Part shown: piece after piece, positions 50,966 through 59,694 of the stretch | Numbering within the stretch: position 1 is the stretch's first letter | How the letters are laid out: the number at the start of each line of letters is the position of its first letter | Origin: Ga0077530 sp046293075 | GTDB lineage: Bacteria; Pseudomonadota; Alphaproteobacteria; Rhizobiales; Hyphomicrobiaceae | Reading direction: 5' to 3' | DNA length: 64,000 bases | NCBI GenBank assembly: GCA_046293075.1 | Contig: JBKBPL010000015.1 | Span: forward strand, 30,011-94,010 | Notes under the pieces: model-generated | What the model was told of the DNA's origin: nothing | Seen by the model: only the letters and a program-made list of their open reading frames with translations | Database searches by the model: none | Position numbers and translations under genes: made by a program

Positions 50966-51988
50966 GGTTTCGAAGATATCCGCAGCACGCTTGCCGATCT
51001 GGTCGGCTTTCCAATTTGGGATCTTGAACTCCCAGCCGGCCGCCTTGGCATTGATCTCGTCCGCGGCCTTCTTGGCCTCACCTTCACCGGTTGCTCCAAA
51101 CGACAGCCATGCCTCCTCGGGCTCACCCTCGCGACGCAGGCGGAAGGTCACCGTCAGGCCATCGCTGTTCTCGGCCGTGATGACGCTGACGGCATCGCCT
51201 ACGGGTGTGGCATCGAGCTTACGCACATCCTCAAGCTCGACCGAGCCGAGGCTCTGCGGAATGCGCTCGACGCCGGCGCTCTCCTTGACCTTGAGCCCTT
51301 CGGGCACCGACTTGAGCACAAACTTGCCGCCCTTCTCGCCCTCGCGCTCGACGACGATCGGTGCCTCCTTCGGGTGGGCGATGGTCACGCGCCTGAGCTT
51401 ATCGGGATCGGCTTTGAACAGCGCTGTATCAACCCAATCCTTGACGTCGAGCACGACATTGGGCTCGCCGGTGGCAAGCCAAGTCTGCGCTTCGCTCGGC
51501 CGGCGGACATAGAGCCCATGGCGGCCAGCGCCGAAGGCATTATGGCGGCGCTTGCCGATGACCAGCTCGGCGATCGGCTTGCCGCCCGCATCAAGCAGAC
51601 GCACGAGGCTGGACTTGGCATCCGCGGCTGCGGGGTCCTCGAGATCGAGCAGCGGCCAGCGGTCTTTCGCTGCCGTCTTGGGCTCGGCGAGCTCTGCGTT
51701 CGTGAGCTGCACCAGGAGCGCACGGATCTTGTCGCCCTGCACGGGGTAGCCCGCCCGCTCCTTGATGGCCCATTGCTCGCCGTTGCGGACGAAGGTCAGG
51801 GTCCGGCCGCGCTTGGTAAGCTCGACGCTGGCAAGCCCGCCCGCCTGGCGGCGCAACTCGGGCAGCACCGGGCGCCCTTTGACAGTGCCGGGAGCCCGCT
51901 GCGTCGTTGACGCGTGGAGAATGGCTGCGAGAACGAGCGCGACCACGGTCGTCGCGCCGAGGATCACGAAATGCTGGGGCTTGATCAT
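50960..51988 (-). CDS. DUF4340 domain protein
   Basis: The 342-residue protein has one N-terminal membrane anchor (FVILGATTVVALVLAAILHAS) and a long periplasmic beta-rich part with GEQWAIKERAGYPVQGDKIRALLVQL and DPAAADAKSSLVRLLDAGGKPIAELVIGKR, typical of DUF4340. The family is regularly encoded after GldF/GldG-type ABC genes, as here. The stop lies inside the 169-bp repeat. It starts five bases from the preceding gene. Confidence 0.85.
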   Translation of the reverse strand: MIKPQHFVILGATTVVALVLAAILHASTTQRAPGTVKGRPVLPELRRQAGGLASVELTKRGRTLTFVRNGEQWAIKERAGYPVQGDKIRALLVQLTNAELAEPKTAAKDRWPLLDLEDPAAADAKSSLVRLLDAGGKPIAELVIGKRRHNAFGAGRHGLYVRRPSEAQTWLATGEPNVVLDVKDWVDTALFKADPDKLRRVTIAHPKEAPIVVEREGEKGGKFVLKSVPEGLKVKESAGVERIPQSLGSVELEDVRKLDATPVGDAVSVITAENSDGLTVTFRLRREGEPEEAWLSFGATGEGEAKKAADEINAKAAGWEFKIPNWKADQIGKRAADIFETG

Positions 51989-51992
51989 GGCC

Positions 51993-54107
51993 TCAACCTT
52001 TCCTCTCGCCACCGGGCGCCTGGCGGCGGCGGCGCGACAGCCCGACAGCGATCCCGCCGAGGCCGATCAGCAGCGGTACGGCCGCGATGTTGAAGAACTT
52101 GAGCCAGCCGTCGAGGCGGTCGATGTCGCGCCTCAGCTCCGCCTGCACGCCGCGCAGCTCGCGGCGCACCTCGATCATCTCATTGCGGAAGCCTTCTATG
52201 GTCTGCCGGTCCTTGTCGGAGAGCAGGATCTGACCACCTTCTCCGCTGCGCGTCTCCATCTGCTGCAGCTTGCCCTGCAGGTCCTTGAGCTTGGCGTTGA
52301 GCGCCTGCTCCTTCTCGCGATAGCGCCGCTCCGCCTCGCGGCGGATATCGGCGACCCGCTCGAAGGGGCGGTCATTGATCCCGCGCCCGCGCAGCGTCGC
52401 CAGCGCCTCGCCGCCGGACAGGTTCTCAATCGCATTGATGACGAACGCCGCATTGTGCGCCTGGGGCATCGCGATGCGCTGGCCGAGAAGCTCCTGGATG
52501 CTCACCCAGAACTGGTCGTGCAACAGGTCGCTGTCTGCAATGAGGATGACATTGACCGGGCCGCTCGCAAAATGCGGGACGACCGGCTCGCCTTTGGGGG
52601 CTTCGGCGGCTTTGGCACCGTCGGCCGTCGCTTCCTTGGCGCCGCCAGCCTCAGGCTTCGCTGCGGCGTCCGCCGGCTTGTCGCCGGACTTCTCATCAGG
52701 CTTCGCCGTCTCTTCCGGTTTGGGCCGTCCATCGGGATAGGCGGTCTTGGCTTCGCCCGTAATACGCACCGCAAGCATCAGCGGTTTGCCGCCGCTCTTG
52801 AACTCGCGCGCCAGGGCCAGCGGATCCGGCATCACGCGCAAGCTCATTGCGCCCATCTCGCCGGCAGCAGGCGAGGTCTGGAGGATCGGCTGCACGTTGG
52901 TCGTCGCACCTTCGACCTTGGTGATGAAGCCCGCGGAGGCGAGATTGAGACGCTCGATTCCGGCTGCGAGCGGATCGGCCTGATTGATATGCGGCGTATC
53001 GACCTGGAGCCACGCGAGGTAATCCGTCACGATCGGCCGGCCACCCGGCCCGCCGCCGAATTGCACGCGCCGCGCCATGCTCGGATCGCCGGCGAGCTTT
53101 TCCGTATCGATCGACACGCCCCATGCCTTGAGCAGATCGAGAATATCGCCACCGGGCGGCATTGGCGGCATGCCCATGGGGCCCGATGGCGGCGTCGTTT
53201 CCGCGACAGCATCGATAAACGCCAGAACCCGGCCACCACGCAGCACGTACTGGTCGATCGCGTAGACGGCGTCCTTGCTCAGCGCGTTCGGCTGGGCGAG
53301 CATCAGCACGTCGATGTCGCCCGGGACCTCGGTGATCGTCTGCTCGAGCGGGCGAACCTCGAAGAACTCGCGGATCTGCTCCATGACGGTCCACGCCGGC
53401 GCCGGCTGGCGCATCGGCTGCATGGGATTCATGGCGCCGCCATCCACCGGAATGCCGGCGATCAGCCCGACGACCCGCTTCTTGGGGTTGGCGAGCCCGT
53501 TGATCAGCTTGGTAAGGTCATATTCGAGGAAGCGCTCGCGATCGGGTGCGAAGAATTCAATGACCGCATCGTTGTCGGTCATGTTGGAGGCAACGAGCCC
53601 GAAATAGCCGGTCTCACCTTCCTGATTGAGGCGGACACCGCGAAGCCCGCTGGCAACGGCCCGGTCCTCGGCGTCGGAGAACGGCTCGGGCTCGAGCACC
53701 GTAAGGCGCACCTTCCCGCCCGACAGATCGCGGTACTGTTCCAGCAGTGCCTTCACGCGTTCGAAGTACTTGCCGAAGAGCGGCGCAACCTCGCCCAGCT
53801 TTCGCGTGTAGTAGAGGCGGACGCTGATCGGCTCGTCGATGCGGTTGAGCACGCGCTTGGTGCCCTCCGAGATCGTGTAGAGGCGCTCGGCCGTGAGGTC
53901 CGCCTTGGCGTTCTTCGCGATCGCATTGAATATGAGGTTTGCCGAGAGCGTGAGCAGGGCCGCGAGCACCAGGGCGCCCCACGCGAGCGTCTTACGGTCG
54001 AGACGCGCCGCATACTGCACGACCTCACCGGGGGCGAGGAGGAGCTGCCCTGAGATCTTCTGGATGGCGGCGGCGAAGGCCGAGGGCCTGGGCGATTGAA
54101 TGGCCAT
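51993..54107 (-). CDS. GldG-like ABC transporter auxiliary protein
   Basis: The 704-residue protein has an N-terminal membrane helix (about 44-65), a large extracytoplasmic region of ABC_transp_aux/GldG type (DLTAERLYTISEGTKRVLNRIDEPISVRLYY; DIDVLMLAQPNALSKDAVYAIDQYVLRGGRVLAFID, both read in parts), an Ala/Lys/Glu-rich linker at about 455-510, a coiled coil at about 600-680 and a C-terminal helix (FFNIAAVPLLIGLGGIAVGL). GGGAG precedes ATG 54107 by eight bases. It works with the permease and ATPase encoded upstream. Confidence 0.88.
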   Translation of the reverse strand: MAIQSPRPSAFAAAIQKISGQLLLAPGEVVQYAARLDRKTLAWGALVLAALLTLSANLIFNAIAKNAKADLTAERLYTISEGTKRVLNRIDEPISVRLYYTRKLGEVAPLFGKYFERVKALLEQYRDLSGGKVRLTVLEPEPFSDAEDRAVASGLRGVRLNQEGETGYFGLVASNMTDNDAVIEFFAPDRERFLEYDLTKLINGLANPKKRVVGLIAGIPVDGGAMNPMQPMRQPAPAWTVMEQIREFFEVRPLEQTITEVPGDIDVLMLAQPNALSKDAVYAIDQYVLRGGRVLAFIDAVAETTPPSGPMGMPPMPPGGDILDLLKAWGVSIDTEKLAGDPSMARRVQFGGGPGGRPIVTDYLAWLQVDTPHINQADPLAAGIERLNLASAGFITKVEGATTNVQPILQTSPAAGEMGAMSLRVMPDPLALAREFKSGGKPLMLAVRITGEAKTAYPDGRPKPEETAKPDEKSGDKPADAAAKPEAGGAKEATADGAKAAEAPKGEPVVPHFASGPVNVILIADSDLLHDQFWVSIQELLGQRIAMPQAHNAAFVINAIENLSGGEALATLRGRGINDRPFERVADIRREAERRYREKEQALNAKLKDLQGKLQQMETRSGEGGQILLSDKDRQTIEGFRNEMIEVRRELRGVQAELRRDIDRLDGWLKFFNIAAVPLLIGLGGIAVGLSRRRRQAPGGERKG

Positions 54108-54120
54108 GGTTCGATCTCCC

Positions 54121-54855
54121 TCAGGCGGCTTTGCGCTGTTCGACGACGATGGCGTTCGCGAACAGGAAGAAGGCGATGACGGAGAAGTAAAAGAACAGGC
54201 TCGGCAGCGTGATGACGCCACGGCTGATCAGCTCGAAGTGATTGAGGAAGCTCATCGAGGCTATAGCGTCGACCAGGAACGCGGGGGCCCAGCTCCGGAA
54301 GAAACCGAGCACGAGCTCGAGGCCGCTCATCACCAGCAGGAAGCAGATCGTCGCGGCGACGATGAAGGCGATGACCTGGTTCTTGGTCAATGCCGACACG
54401 CACGAGCCGATCGCCAGGAAGGCGCCGGCCATCAGGAAGCTGCCGAAGTAGCTCGCGAGGATCACGCCGTTGTCTGGATTACCGAGGACGTTGACGGTGA
54501 TCCACATCGGGAAGGTCAGCACCAGCGCGATGCCGATGAAGATCCAGGCCGCGAGGAACTTGCCGATGATCGCCTCCCCCGTCGAGATCGGCAGCGTCAT
54601 GAGAAGCTCGATGGTGCCGGCCTTGCGCTCTTCGGCCCAAAGCCGCATGGCGATCGCCGGCACGAGCAGCAGATAAAGCCAGGGATGATAGGCGAAGAAG
54701 GGTTGAAGATCGGCCTGGCCGCGCTCGAAGAAGTTGCCGATGTAGAAGGCGAAGGCGCCGGTCAGCGCCACGAAGATGACGACGAAGACATAGGCGAGGG
54801 GCGTGCCGAAATAGGCGCCGAGCTCGCGCTTGGTGACGATCCAGATATTACGCAT
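54121..54855 (-). CDS. ABC-2 type permease, GldF-like
   Basis: The 244-residue permease has six helices and the short-loop ABC-2 layout: TKRELGAYFGTPLAYVFVVIFV at the start and RLWAEERKAGTIELLMTLPISTGEAIIGK as the ATPase-contacting loop. The ATG at 54855 overlaps the end of the ATPase gene by eight bases. The transported substrate is unknown. Confidence 0.9.
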   Translation of the reverse strand: MRNIWIVTKRELGAYFGTPLAYVFVVIFVALTGAFAFYIGNFFERGQADLQPFFAYHPWLYLLLVPAIAMRLWAEERKAGTIELLMTLPISTGEAIIGKFLAAWIFIGIALVLTFPMWITVNVLGNPDNGVILASYFGSFLMAGAFLAIGSCVSALTKNQVIAFIVAATICFLLVMSGLELVLGFFRSWAPAFLVDAIASMSFLNHFELISRGVITLPSLFFYFSVIAFFLFANAIVVEQRKAA

Positions 54856-55810
54856 GACGGGCACCTTCGCTGCTCGTCGTGATCTCACGAAAGACGTCGT
54901 CGAGCTTGCCGCGCTCGACAAGAAGCTCCTCGACGACAATCGATTGGTCGCGCAGAAGCGCGCCGACATCGGCAGCGATGGTCGTGCCGGGCTGCGGCAG
55001 GGCGCGCAGCCGGACATGGCCGTTCGTGGCCTCAGCGCGCTCGACCTTGGCCACGCCCGCGAGCGTCGCAAGCGCGCCGGCCACGCGATCGGCGTCAGCG
55101 GCGGCGATCCGCAGCGCGACCGCGTTGTGATAAGGCATCCGCCGCTGCAGCTGCTCCGCCGTGCCGTCGGCGACGATGCGCCCGCGATCGATGACAACGG
55201 CGCGCGTGCAGACCGCTTCGACCTCTTCGAGAATATGGGTTGAAACAATGATCGCCTTGTCCTTGGCCATCTCGGTGATCAACCCGCGCACATGGTGCTT
55301 CTGATTGGGATCGAGGCCGTCAGTGGGCTCGTCCATGATCAGCACTTCAGGATCGTGGAGGATGGCCTGGGCGAGACCGACACGGCGCTTGTAGCCCTTC
55401 GAGAGCGTCTCGATCCGCTGCGTCGCGACACTCTCGAGACCTGTGCGCGCGAGCGCGGCGTCCACATGCGCGAACTTGCTCGCGCCATCATAACCGCGCA
55501 CCTCGGCGATGAAATTCAGAAACGATTGGGGTGTCATGTCGCCATATGCCGGCGCCCCCTCGGGCAGGTAGCCGAGCTTGGCCTTGGCCTCCTTGGGGCG
55601 GTCGGCGACGCTGATCCCGCAGATGCGGGCCCGGCCGGCATCCGGCTCGAGAAAGCCGGTCAACATTTTCATCGTGGTCGACTTGCCCGCACCGTTCGGG
55701 CCAAGGAAGCCCAAGACCTCGCCTTTCTCGACCTTGAGCGAAATGTCCTCGACAGCCAGGATCGGCCCAAATGATTTCCTGAGTCGGTCCGCCTCGACGA
55801 GTGCTGCCAT
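54848..55810 (-). CDS. ABC transporter ATPase, GldA-like
   Basis: The 320-residue ATPase has Walker A GPNGAGKST, LTGFLEPDAG, the divergent signature LSKGYKRRVGLAQAIL, and Walker B VLIMDEPTDGLDP. The C-terminal 80 residues form an extra domain as in GldA/NatA-type exporters. First gene of a four-gene operon (ATPase, permease, GldG-like, DUF4340). Confidence 0.92.
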   Translation of the reverse strand: MAALVEADRLRKSFGPILAVEDISLKVEKGEVLGFLGPNGAGKSTTMKMLTGFLEPDAGRARICGISVADRPKEAKAKLGYLPEGAPAYGDMTPQSFLNFIAEVRGYDGASKFAHVDAALARTGLESVATQRIETLSKGYKRRVGLAQAILHDPEVLIMDEPTDGLDPNQKHHVRGLITEMAKDKAIIVSTHILEEVEAVCTRAVVIDRGRIVADGTAEQLQRRMPYHNAVALRIAAADADRVAGALATLAGVAKVERAEATNGHVRLRALPQPGTTIAADVGALLRDQSIVVEELLVERGKLDDVFREITTSSEGARHA

Positions 55811-56440
55811 TCAACTCCCTCCATGGCGCCGCAATTCTCAAGGGGCGCGCACTCGCGACCGAGTGTGCGGCAAGCCCCGCGACGGTCTCATTGGTTTGCT
55901 GCGGAGTTAGGCACAGTTTCTGGCACTGTCAAGGCGAGAGTGCCAGACGTTCAATGTCACGCCTGCGTGTGCGGAGATGCGGAGGGCCAGCCGCCGGTTG
56001 TAGGACCGACACTCGGCCGCGCGCACGCCGCAGGGGAGTTTTCCGCGCACATACAGAGAACGTGATTCGATTTGTGGCGAGTAGGTCACGCACTGTTGTC
56101 AATAGCCCTCGTGCCGCCCCGGCGCGCTTGAGCGCCCCAGCATAGGTGTTGTACCTTGCTTCTTGATCGGCACGAGATGTTGGGCAGGAATGCCGCCAAC
56201 GCGTGTGCCGGATGGACGCTCACGGTTCCGCGGCGTCCGTCAGTAGCGTGGATGCCCGAGTCGTTGGGGCATCGCCGTACAGCGTTTCCCAAGTTCCCGA
56301 GTTCGTAGCCGCCCTGGCTTTTCCGTGGCGCCGTGCGCGTTTGCGTCCGTCTGCCGCCCGAAGTCCGCCAGGGCTGATGTGGCATCGCGTGCCTGCACGA
56401 CGGCACCTTGCTGCGATTCTGCGCAGGAGAAAAGACAGTT
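55811..56440. other. 630-bp intergenic region upstream of gcrA
   Basis: No convincing gene is seen on either strand. The only clear structure is a perfect inverted repeat TCTGGCACT-N11-AGTGCCAGA at 55919-55947, which could be an operator or hairpin for the divergent ABC operon. Methylatable GANTC sites occur at 56064 and 56415. The rest is unexplained; a small RNA cannot be excluded by eye. Confidence 0.5.
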
Positions 56441-56995
56441 ATGGTCTGGAACGATGAGAGGGTCGAACAGCTCAAGAAGCTTTGGGCTGACGGATTGAGC
56501 GCCAGCCAGATCGCGGCTCAGCTCGGCGAGGTGACCCGCAACGCGGTCATCGGGAAAGTGCACCGTCTCGGTCTTGCCACACGCGCCTCGAGCAACCGCA
56601 CCAACAACAGCCGGTTGCGCATGCGCCAGGCCCAGCCACGTCGCCCCGTGCAGCGCCCGCGGGTGTCGAATGTCGGCAACACTGCGTTCCGCCAGATGCT
56701 GGAGGCCGATCTCTCGCAGAGCCCGGTCAGCACCATCGAGGAAATCGAGATTCCGCTTGCCGAGCGCAAGACGCTCCAGCAGCTCACCGAGGGCATGTGC
56801 CGCTGGCCGATCGGCGACCCTCAGCAGCCTGATTTCCACTTCTGCGGGCGCAACAAGGTAACAGGCCTCCCGTACTGCGAAGCCCACGCACGCCGGGCGT
56901 ACCAGCCGCCGCAACCGCGTCGGCGCGACCGCGACGTCGGCGCGACCGTCCTGCCGACCGCGCTGCCCACGGCCAAGGAGCCCGCCGGCACCTGA
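56441..56995 (+). CDS. gcrA: GcrA cell-cycle regulator
   Basis: GcrA acts with sigma-70 at GANTC sites methylated by CcrM and drives alphaproteobacterial cell-cycle genes. The 184-residue protein starts with the highly conserved MVWNDERVEQLKKLWADG and AAQLGEVTRNAVIGKVHRLGL helix-turn-helix, then a basic linker, and ends with CRWPIGDP, FHFCGRNK and LPYCEAHARRAY, the sigma-interacting domain with its Cys pattern. GGAGA lies about ten bases upstream. A terminator follows. Confidence 0.97.
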   Translation: MVWNDERVEQLKKLWADGLSASQIAAQLGEVTRNAVIGKVHRLGLATRASSNRTNNSRLRMRQAQPRRPVQRPRVSNVGNTAFRQMLEADLSQSPVSTIEEIEIPLAERKTLQQLTEGMCRWPIGDPQQPDFHFCGRNKVTGLPYCEAHARRAYQPPQPRRRDRDVGATVLPTALPTAKEPAGT

Positions 56996-57029
56996 GCCGG
57001 CGCTGCGCAAGAGACTTGCAGAAGGGGGA

Positions 57030-57060
57030 CCGCAGCCGCACTGTGCCGGCTGCGGTTTTG
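57030..57060 (+). terminator. Rho-independent terminator of gcrA
   Basis: CCGCAGCCG (57030-57038) pairs perfectly with CGGCTGCGG (57047-57055), followed by TTTTG. It lies 35 bp past the gcrA stop. Confidence 0.8.
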
Positions 57061-57129
57061 CTTTGGTGGCCGAGCAACGCCATCCACGGCCGCGGTGATC
57101 ATGACGGCGCTCAGGGGAGCTGATCATCC

Positions 57130-58647
57130 ATGTCCGATAGCATTCTCGCCCTGGACCAGGGCACGACCTCGAGCCGCGCGCTCGTGTTCGATCGCGCCCT
57201 CAAGGTCATCGGCCTCGGCCAGGAGGAACTGCCGCAGCACTACCCGGCTTCAGGCTGGGTCGAGCATGACGCAGAGGACATCTGGCGGGGCACCATCGAC
57301 ACCGCGCGGGCCGCTTTGAAGAACGCAAATGTCGAGCCGTCGCGCGTCGCAGCCATTGGCATCACCAACCAGCGCGAGACCACCGTCGTCTGGGACCGGC
57401 GCACGGGCAAGCCAATTCACAAAGCCATTGTCTGGCAGGACCGACGGACGGCCGACGTGTGCGAGCGCCTCAAGGCCGATGGCGCCGAGAGCACCGTCAG
57501 CGAGCGCACGGGCCTCGTGCTCGACCCCTACTTCTCGGCGACGAAGATTGCCTGGCTGCTCGACAACGTCGAGGGCGCGCGCGCAGCCGCCGAAGCCGGC
57601 CACCTGCTCGCCGGCACCGTCGACAGCTTCCTCATTTGGCGGCTGACCGGAGGCAAGGCGCATGTCACTGACGCCACGAACGCGTCGCGCACGGCGCTGT
57701 TCGATATCCGCGAGAACCACTGGGACGAGGACCTTTGCCGCATCTTCCGCGTGCCCCGCGCGATGCTTCCGGAGGTACGCGATTGCGCCGCTGACTTTGG
57801 CACCACCGAAGCGGGGTTGCTCGGGGCGCCGATCCCGATCCGGGGTGTTGCCGGCGACCAGCAGTCGGCCCTGGTCGGTCAGGGCTGCTTCACACCCGGC
57901 ATGATGAAATCGACGTACGGGACAGGTTGCTTTGCCGTGCTCAATACCGGGAGCGCGTTGGTTCGATCCAAGACCCGCCTGCTCTCGACGATCGGCTTCC
58001 GGCTCGACGGCCAGACGGCCTATGCGCTCGAGGGCTCGATCTTCGTTGCCGGCGCTGCCGTGCAATGGCTGCGCGATGGCCTGAAGGTGCTCCACTCCGC
58101 CGCTCAGACTGGCCCCATGGCCGCAGCATCCGATCCGGCGCAGGACGTCTACATGGTGCCGGCTTTCGTCGGCCTCGGCGCACCACATTGGGAGCCGCGC
58201 GCACGAGGCGCGCTGTTCGGCCTTACACGGGCGACCGGCCCGGCCGAGCTTGCCCGTGCCGCCCTCGAGGCCGTCTGCTACCAGACACGCGATCTGCTCG
58301 AAGCCATGCGCCGCGACTGGCCAGCCTGCAGCGATGTGGTGCTCCGCGTCGACGGCGGCATGGTCGCGAACGACTGGACCATGCAGTTCCTCGCCGATGT
58401 GCTCGCTGCGCGGGTCGATCGCCCGACGATGCTTGAGACGACCGCACTCGGCGCCGCTTGGCTCGCCGGACACAATGCAGGCGTGCTGCCCGACCGCGAA
58501 GGTTTTCAGAGATCCTGGCAGCTTGACCGCAGCTTCCTTCCAGCCATGGCGCCGGATGAGCGCGAACGGCGCTACAGAGGCTGGCGCAGCGCCGTTGCCG
58601 CGACACTTGCGCACGCAAGCACGGGAACAAGCCCCGATTTCCGATAA
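57130..58647 (+). CDS. glpK: Glycerol kinase
   Basis: GlpK phosphorylates glycerol to glycerol-3-phosphate. The 505-residue length and motifs fit: ALDQGTTSSRALVFD (ATP), NQRETTVVWDRRTGKPI and WQDRRT (glycerol site), STYGTGCFAVLNTG and VDGGMVANDWTMQFLAD. GGGGAG lies ten bases before the ATG. No glpF, glpD or glp transporter is adjacent, so it is a stand-alone gene here. Confidence 0.96.
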   Translation: MSDSILALDQGTTSSRALVFDRALKVIGLGQEELPQHYPASGWVEHDAEDIWRGTIDTARAALKNANVEPSRVAAIGITNQRETTVVWDRRTGKPIHKAIVWQDRRTADVCERLKADGAESTVSERTGLVLDPYFSATKIAWLLDNVEGARAAAEAGHLLAGTVDSFLIWRLTGGKAHVTDATNASRTALFDIRENHWDEDLCRIFRVPRAMLPEVRDCAADFGTTEAGLLGAPIPIRGVAGDQQSALVGQGCFTPGMMKSTYGTGCFAVLNTGSALVRSKTRLLSTIGFRLDGQTAYALEGSIFVAGAAVQWLRDGLKVLHSAAQTGPMAAASDPAQDVYMVPAFVGLGAPHWEPRARGALFGLTRATGPAELARAALEAVCYQTRDLLEAMRRDWPACSDVVLRVDGGMVANDWTMQFLADVLAARVDRPTMLETTALGAAWLAGHNAGVLPDREGFQRSWQLDRSFLPAMAPDERERRYRGWRSAVAATLAHASTGTSPDFR

Positions 58648-58866
58648 TGCCGCGCTCACGCCGGCTGACGCTCGTTCACGTGTGCTTGACCGCCCCTGTC
58701 CATCCGCGAAATTTGCCGTATCTTCTCATGCCATGATCGGCGCTGTCGGATCGCGCAAGCGCCGTATGTGCCCGCCCAATCTCTGGATGAGTTGGAATTG
58801 GCGCTTTGGCAGTCGGCGCAAGAGTGTCACAAGAAGGTACTGCCGCCCTACAGCAGAGCGACCGAA

Positions 58867-59694
58867 ATGCCCGCCCCGCGCCGATGTCAGAGCGATCCAG
58901 ACGCAGCGGCCGGTGGTACCTCGGCCTGTGCCGTGGGGCGCCGATGCTGGCTACCGCTCGCGGCACTGGCGTTGGTGACCTGCACAATCATCGTGACGGG
59001 ATGGCATGAGCTCCTGACGCTGAAAACCATCGGCCTTAACTACGAAACGCTGCGCACATTCATTGCGGCAAACCTTCCTACCGCGCTCGCCCTCTATTTT
59101 GCGGTCTACGTTGCCGTCGTGGCTCTTTCGCTGCCGGGGGCTCTGGCGCTGACGCTTGCCGGCGGCTTGCTGTTCGGCTGGAAGATCGCGGCGCCGACCA
59201 CCGTGGTCGCGGCGACCATCGGGGCAACGATCATTTTTCTCGTCGCCCGCTCGTCGCTCGGCACGGTGATGGCCTCACGCGTGGGCCCTTGGCTCGGCCG
59301 CCTCCGCCACGGCTTCTCCGAGAATGCCTTGAGCTACCTGTTGTTCCTTCGGCTCGTGCCGGCCTTCCCCTTCGTCGTCGTCAATCTCGCCGCGGCCGTC
59401 CTCGGCGTGCCGCTGCGCACCTATGTGCTCGGCACGCTTCTCGGCATCATCCCCGGCACCACCGCGATCACGGTCGCCGGGGCGGGGCTCGGCAGCGTGA
59501 TCAGGGCACAGAACCGGAGCTACCACGCTTGCCTCGCGACCATGCCGGCCAATCCGGACGTGACGTGCCCCTATAAGATTGACACCGGCGCCCTGCTGAC
59601 CAGGGAGCTGGTCCTGGCGCTCGTGCTGCTCGGCGTCGTGGCGCTGATCCCGGTAGCGCTGAAGAAGTGGAGGGCCCGCCATGCAACGGTCTAA
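58867..59694 (+). CDS. TVP38/TMEM64 (VTT-domain, DedA-like) membrane protein
   Basis: The 275-residue inner-membrane protein has an N-terminal helix (WLPLAALALVTCTIIVTGW) and a VTT core: LPGALALTLAGGLLFGW, TIGATIIFLVARSSLG and the key LLFLRLVPAFPFVVVNLAAAVLGVPLRTYVLGTLLGIIPGT, read in parts, where FPF-V-N and the G-x-x-P are family hallmarks. Relatives move or scramble lipids. ATG 58867 is preferred, but the frame is open from 58768 and no start has a good ribosome site. It overlaps the next gene by 14 bases. Confidence 0.87.
   Translation: MPAPRRCQSDPDAAAGGTSACAVGRRCWLPLAALALVTCTIIVTGWHELLTLKTIGLNYETLRTFIAANLPTALALYFAVYVAVVALSLPGALALTLAGGLLFGWKIAAPTTVVAATIGATIIFLVARSSLGTVMASRVGPWLGRLRHGFSENALSYLLFLRLVPAFPFVVVNLAAAVLGVPLRTYVLGTLLGIIPGTTAITVAGAGLGSVIRAQNRSYHACLATMPANPDVTCPYKIDTGALLTRELVLALVLLGVVALIPVALKKWRARHATV

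Noticed and set aside
51762..54053. A 763-residue plus-strand frame
   Set aside because: It is antisense to the GldG-like and DUF4340 genes and has the composition of a shadow frame.
55919..55947. CIRCE heat-shock element
   Set aside because: The arms TCTGGCACT/AGTGCCAGA and the 11-base spacer differ from TTAGCACTC-N9-GAGTGCTAA, and no chaperone gene is adjacent.
56350..56375. A third copy of the repeat upstream of gcrA
   Set aside because: Only about 12 bases (CCGAAGTCCGCC) match; neither the hairpin partner nor the CTAG ends are present.
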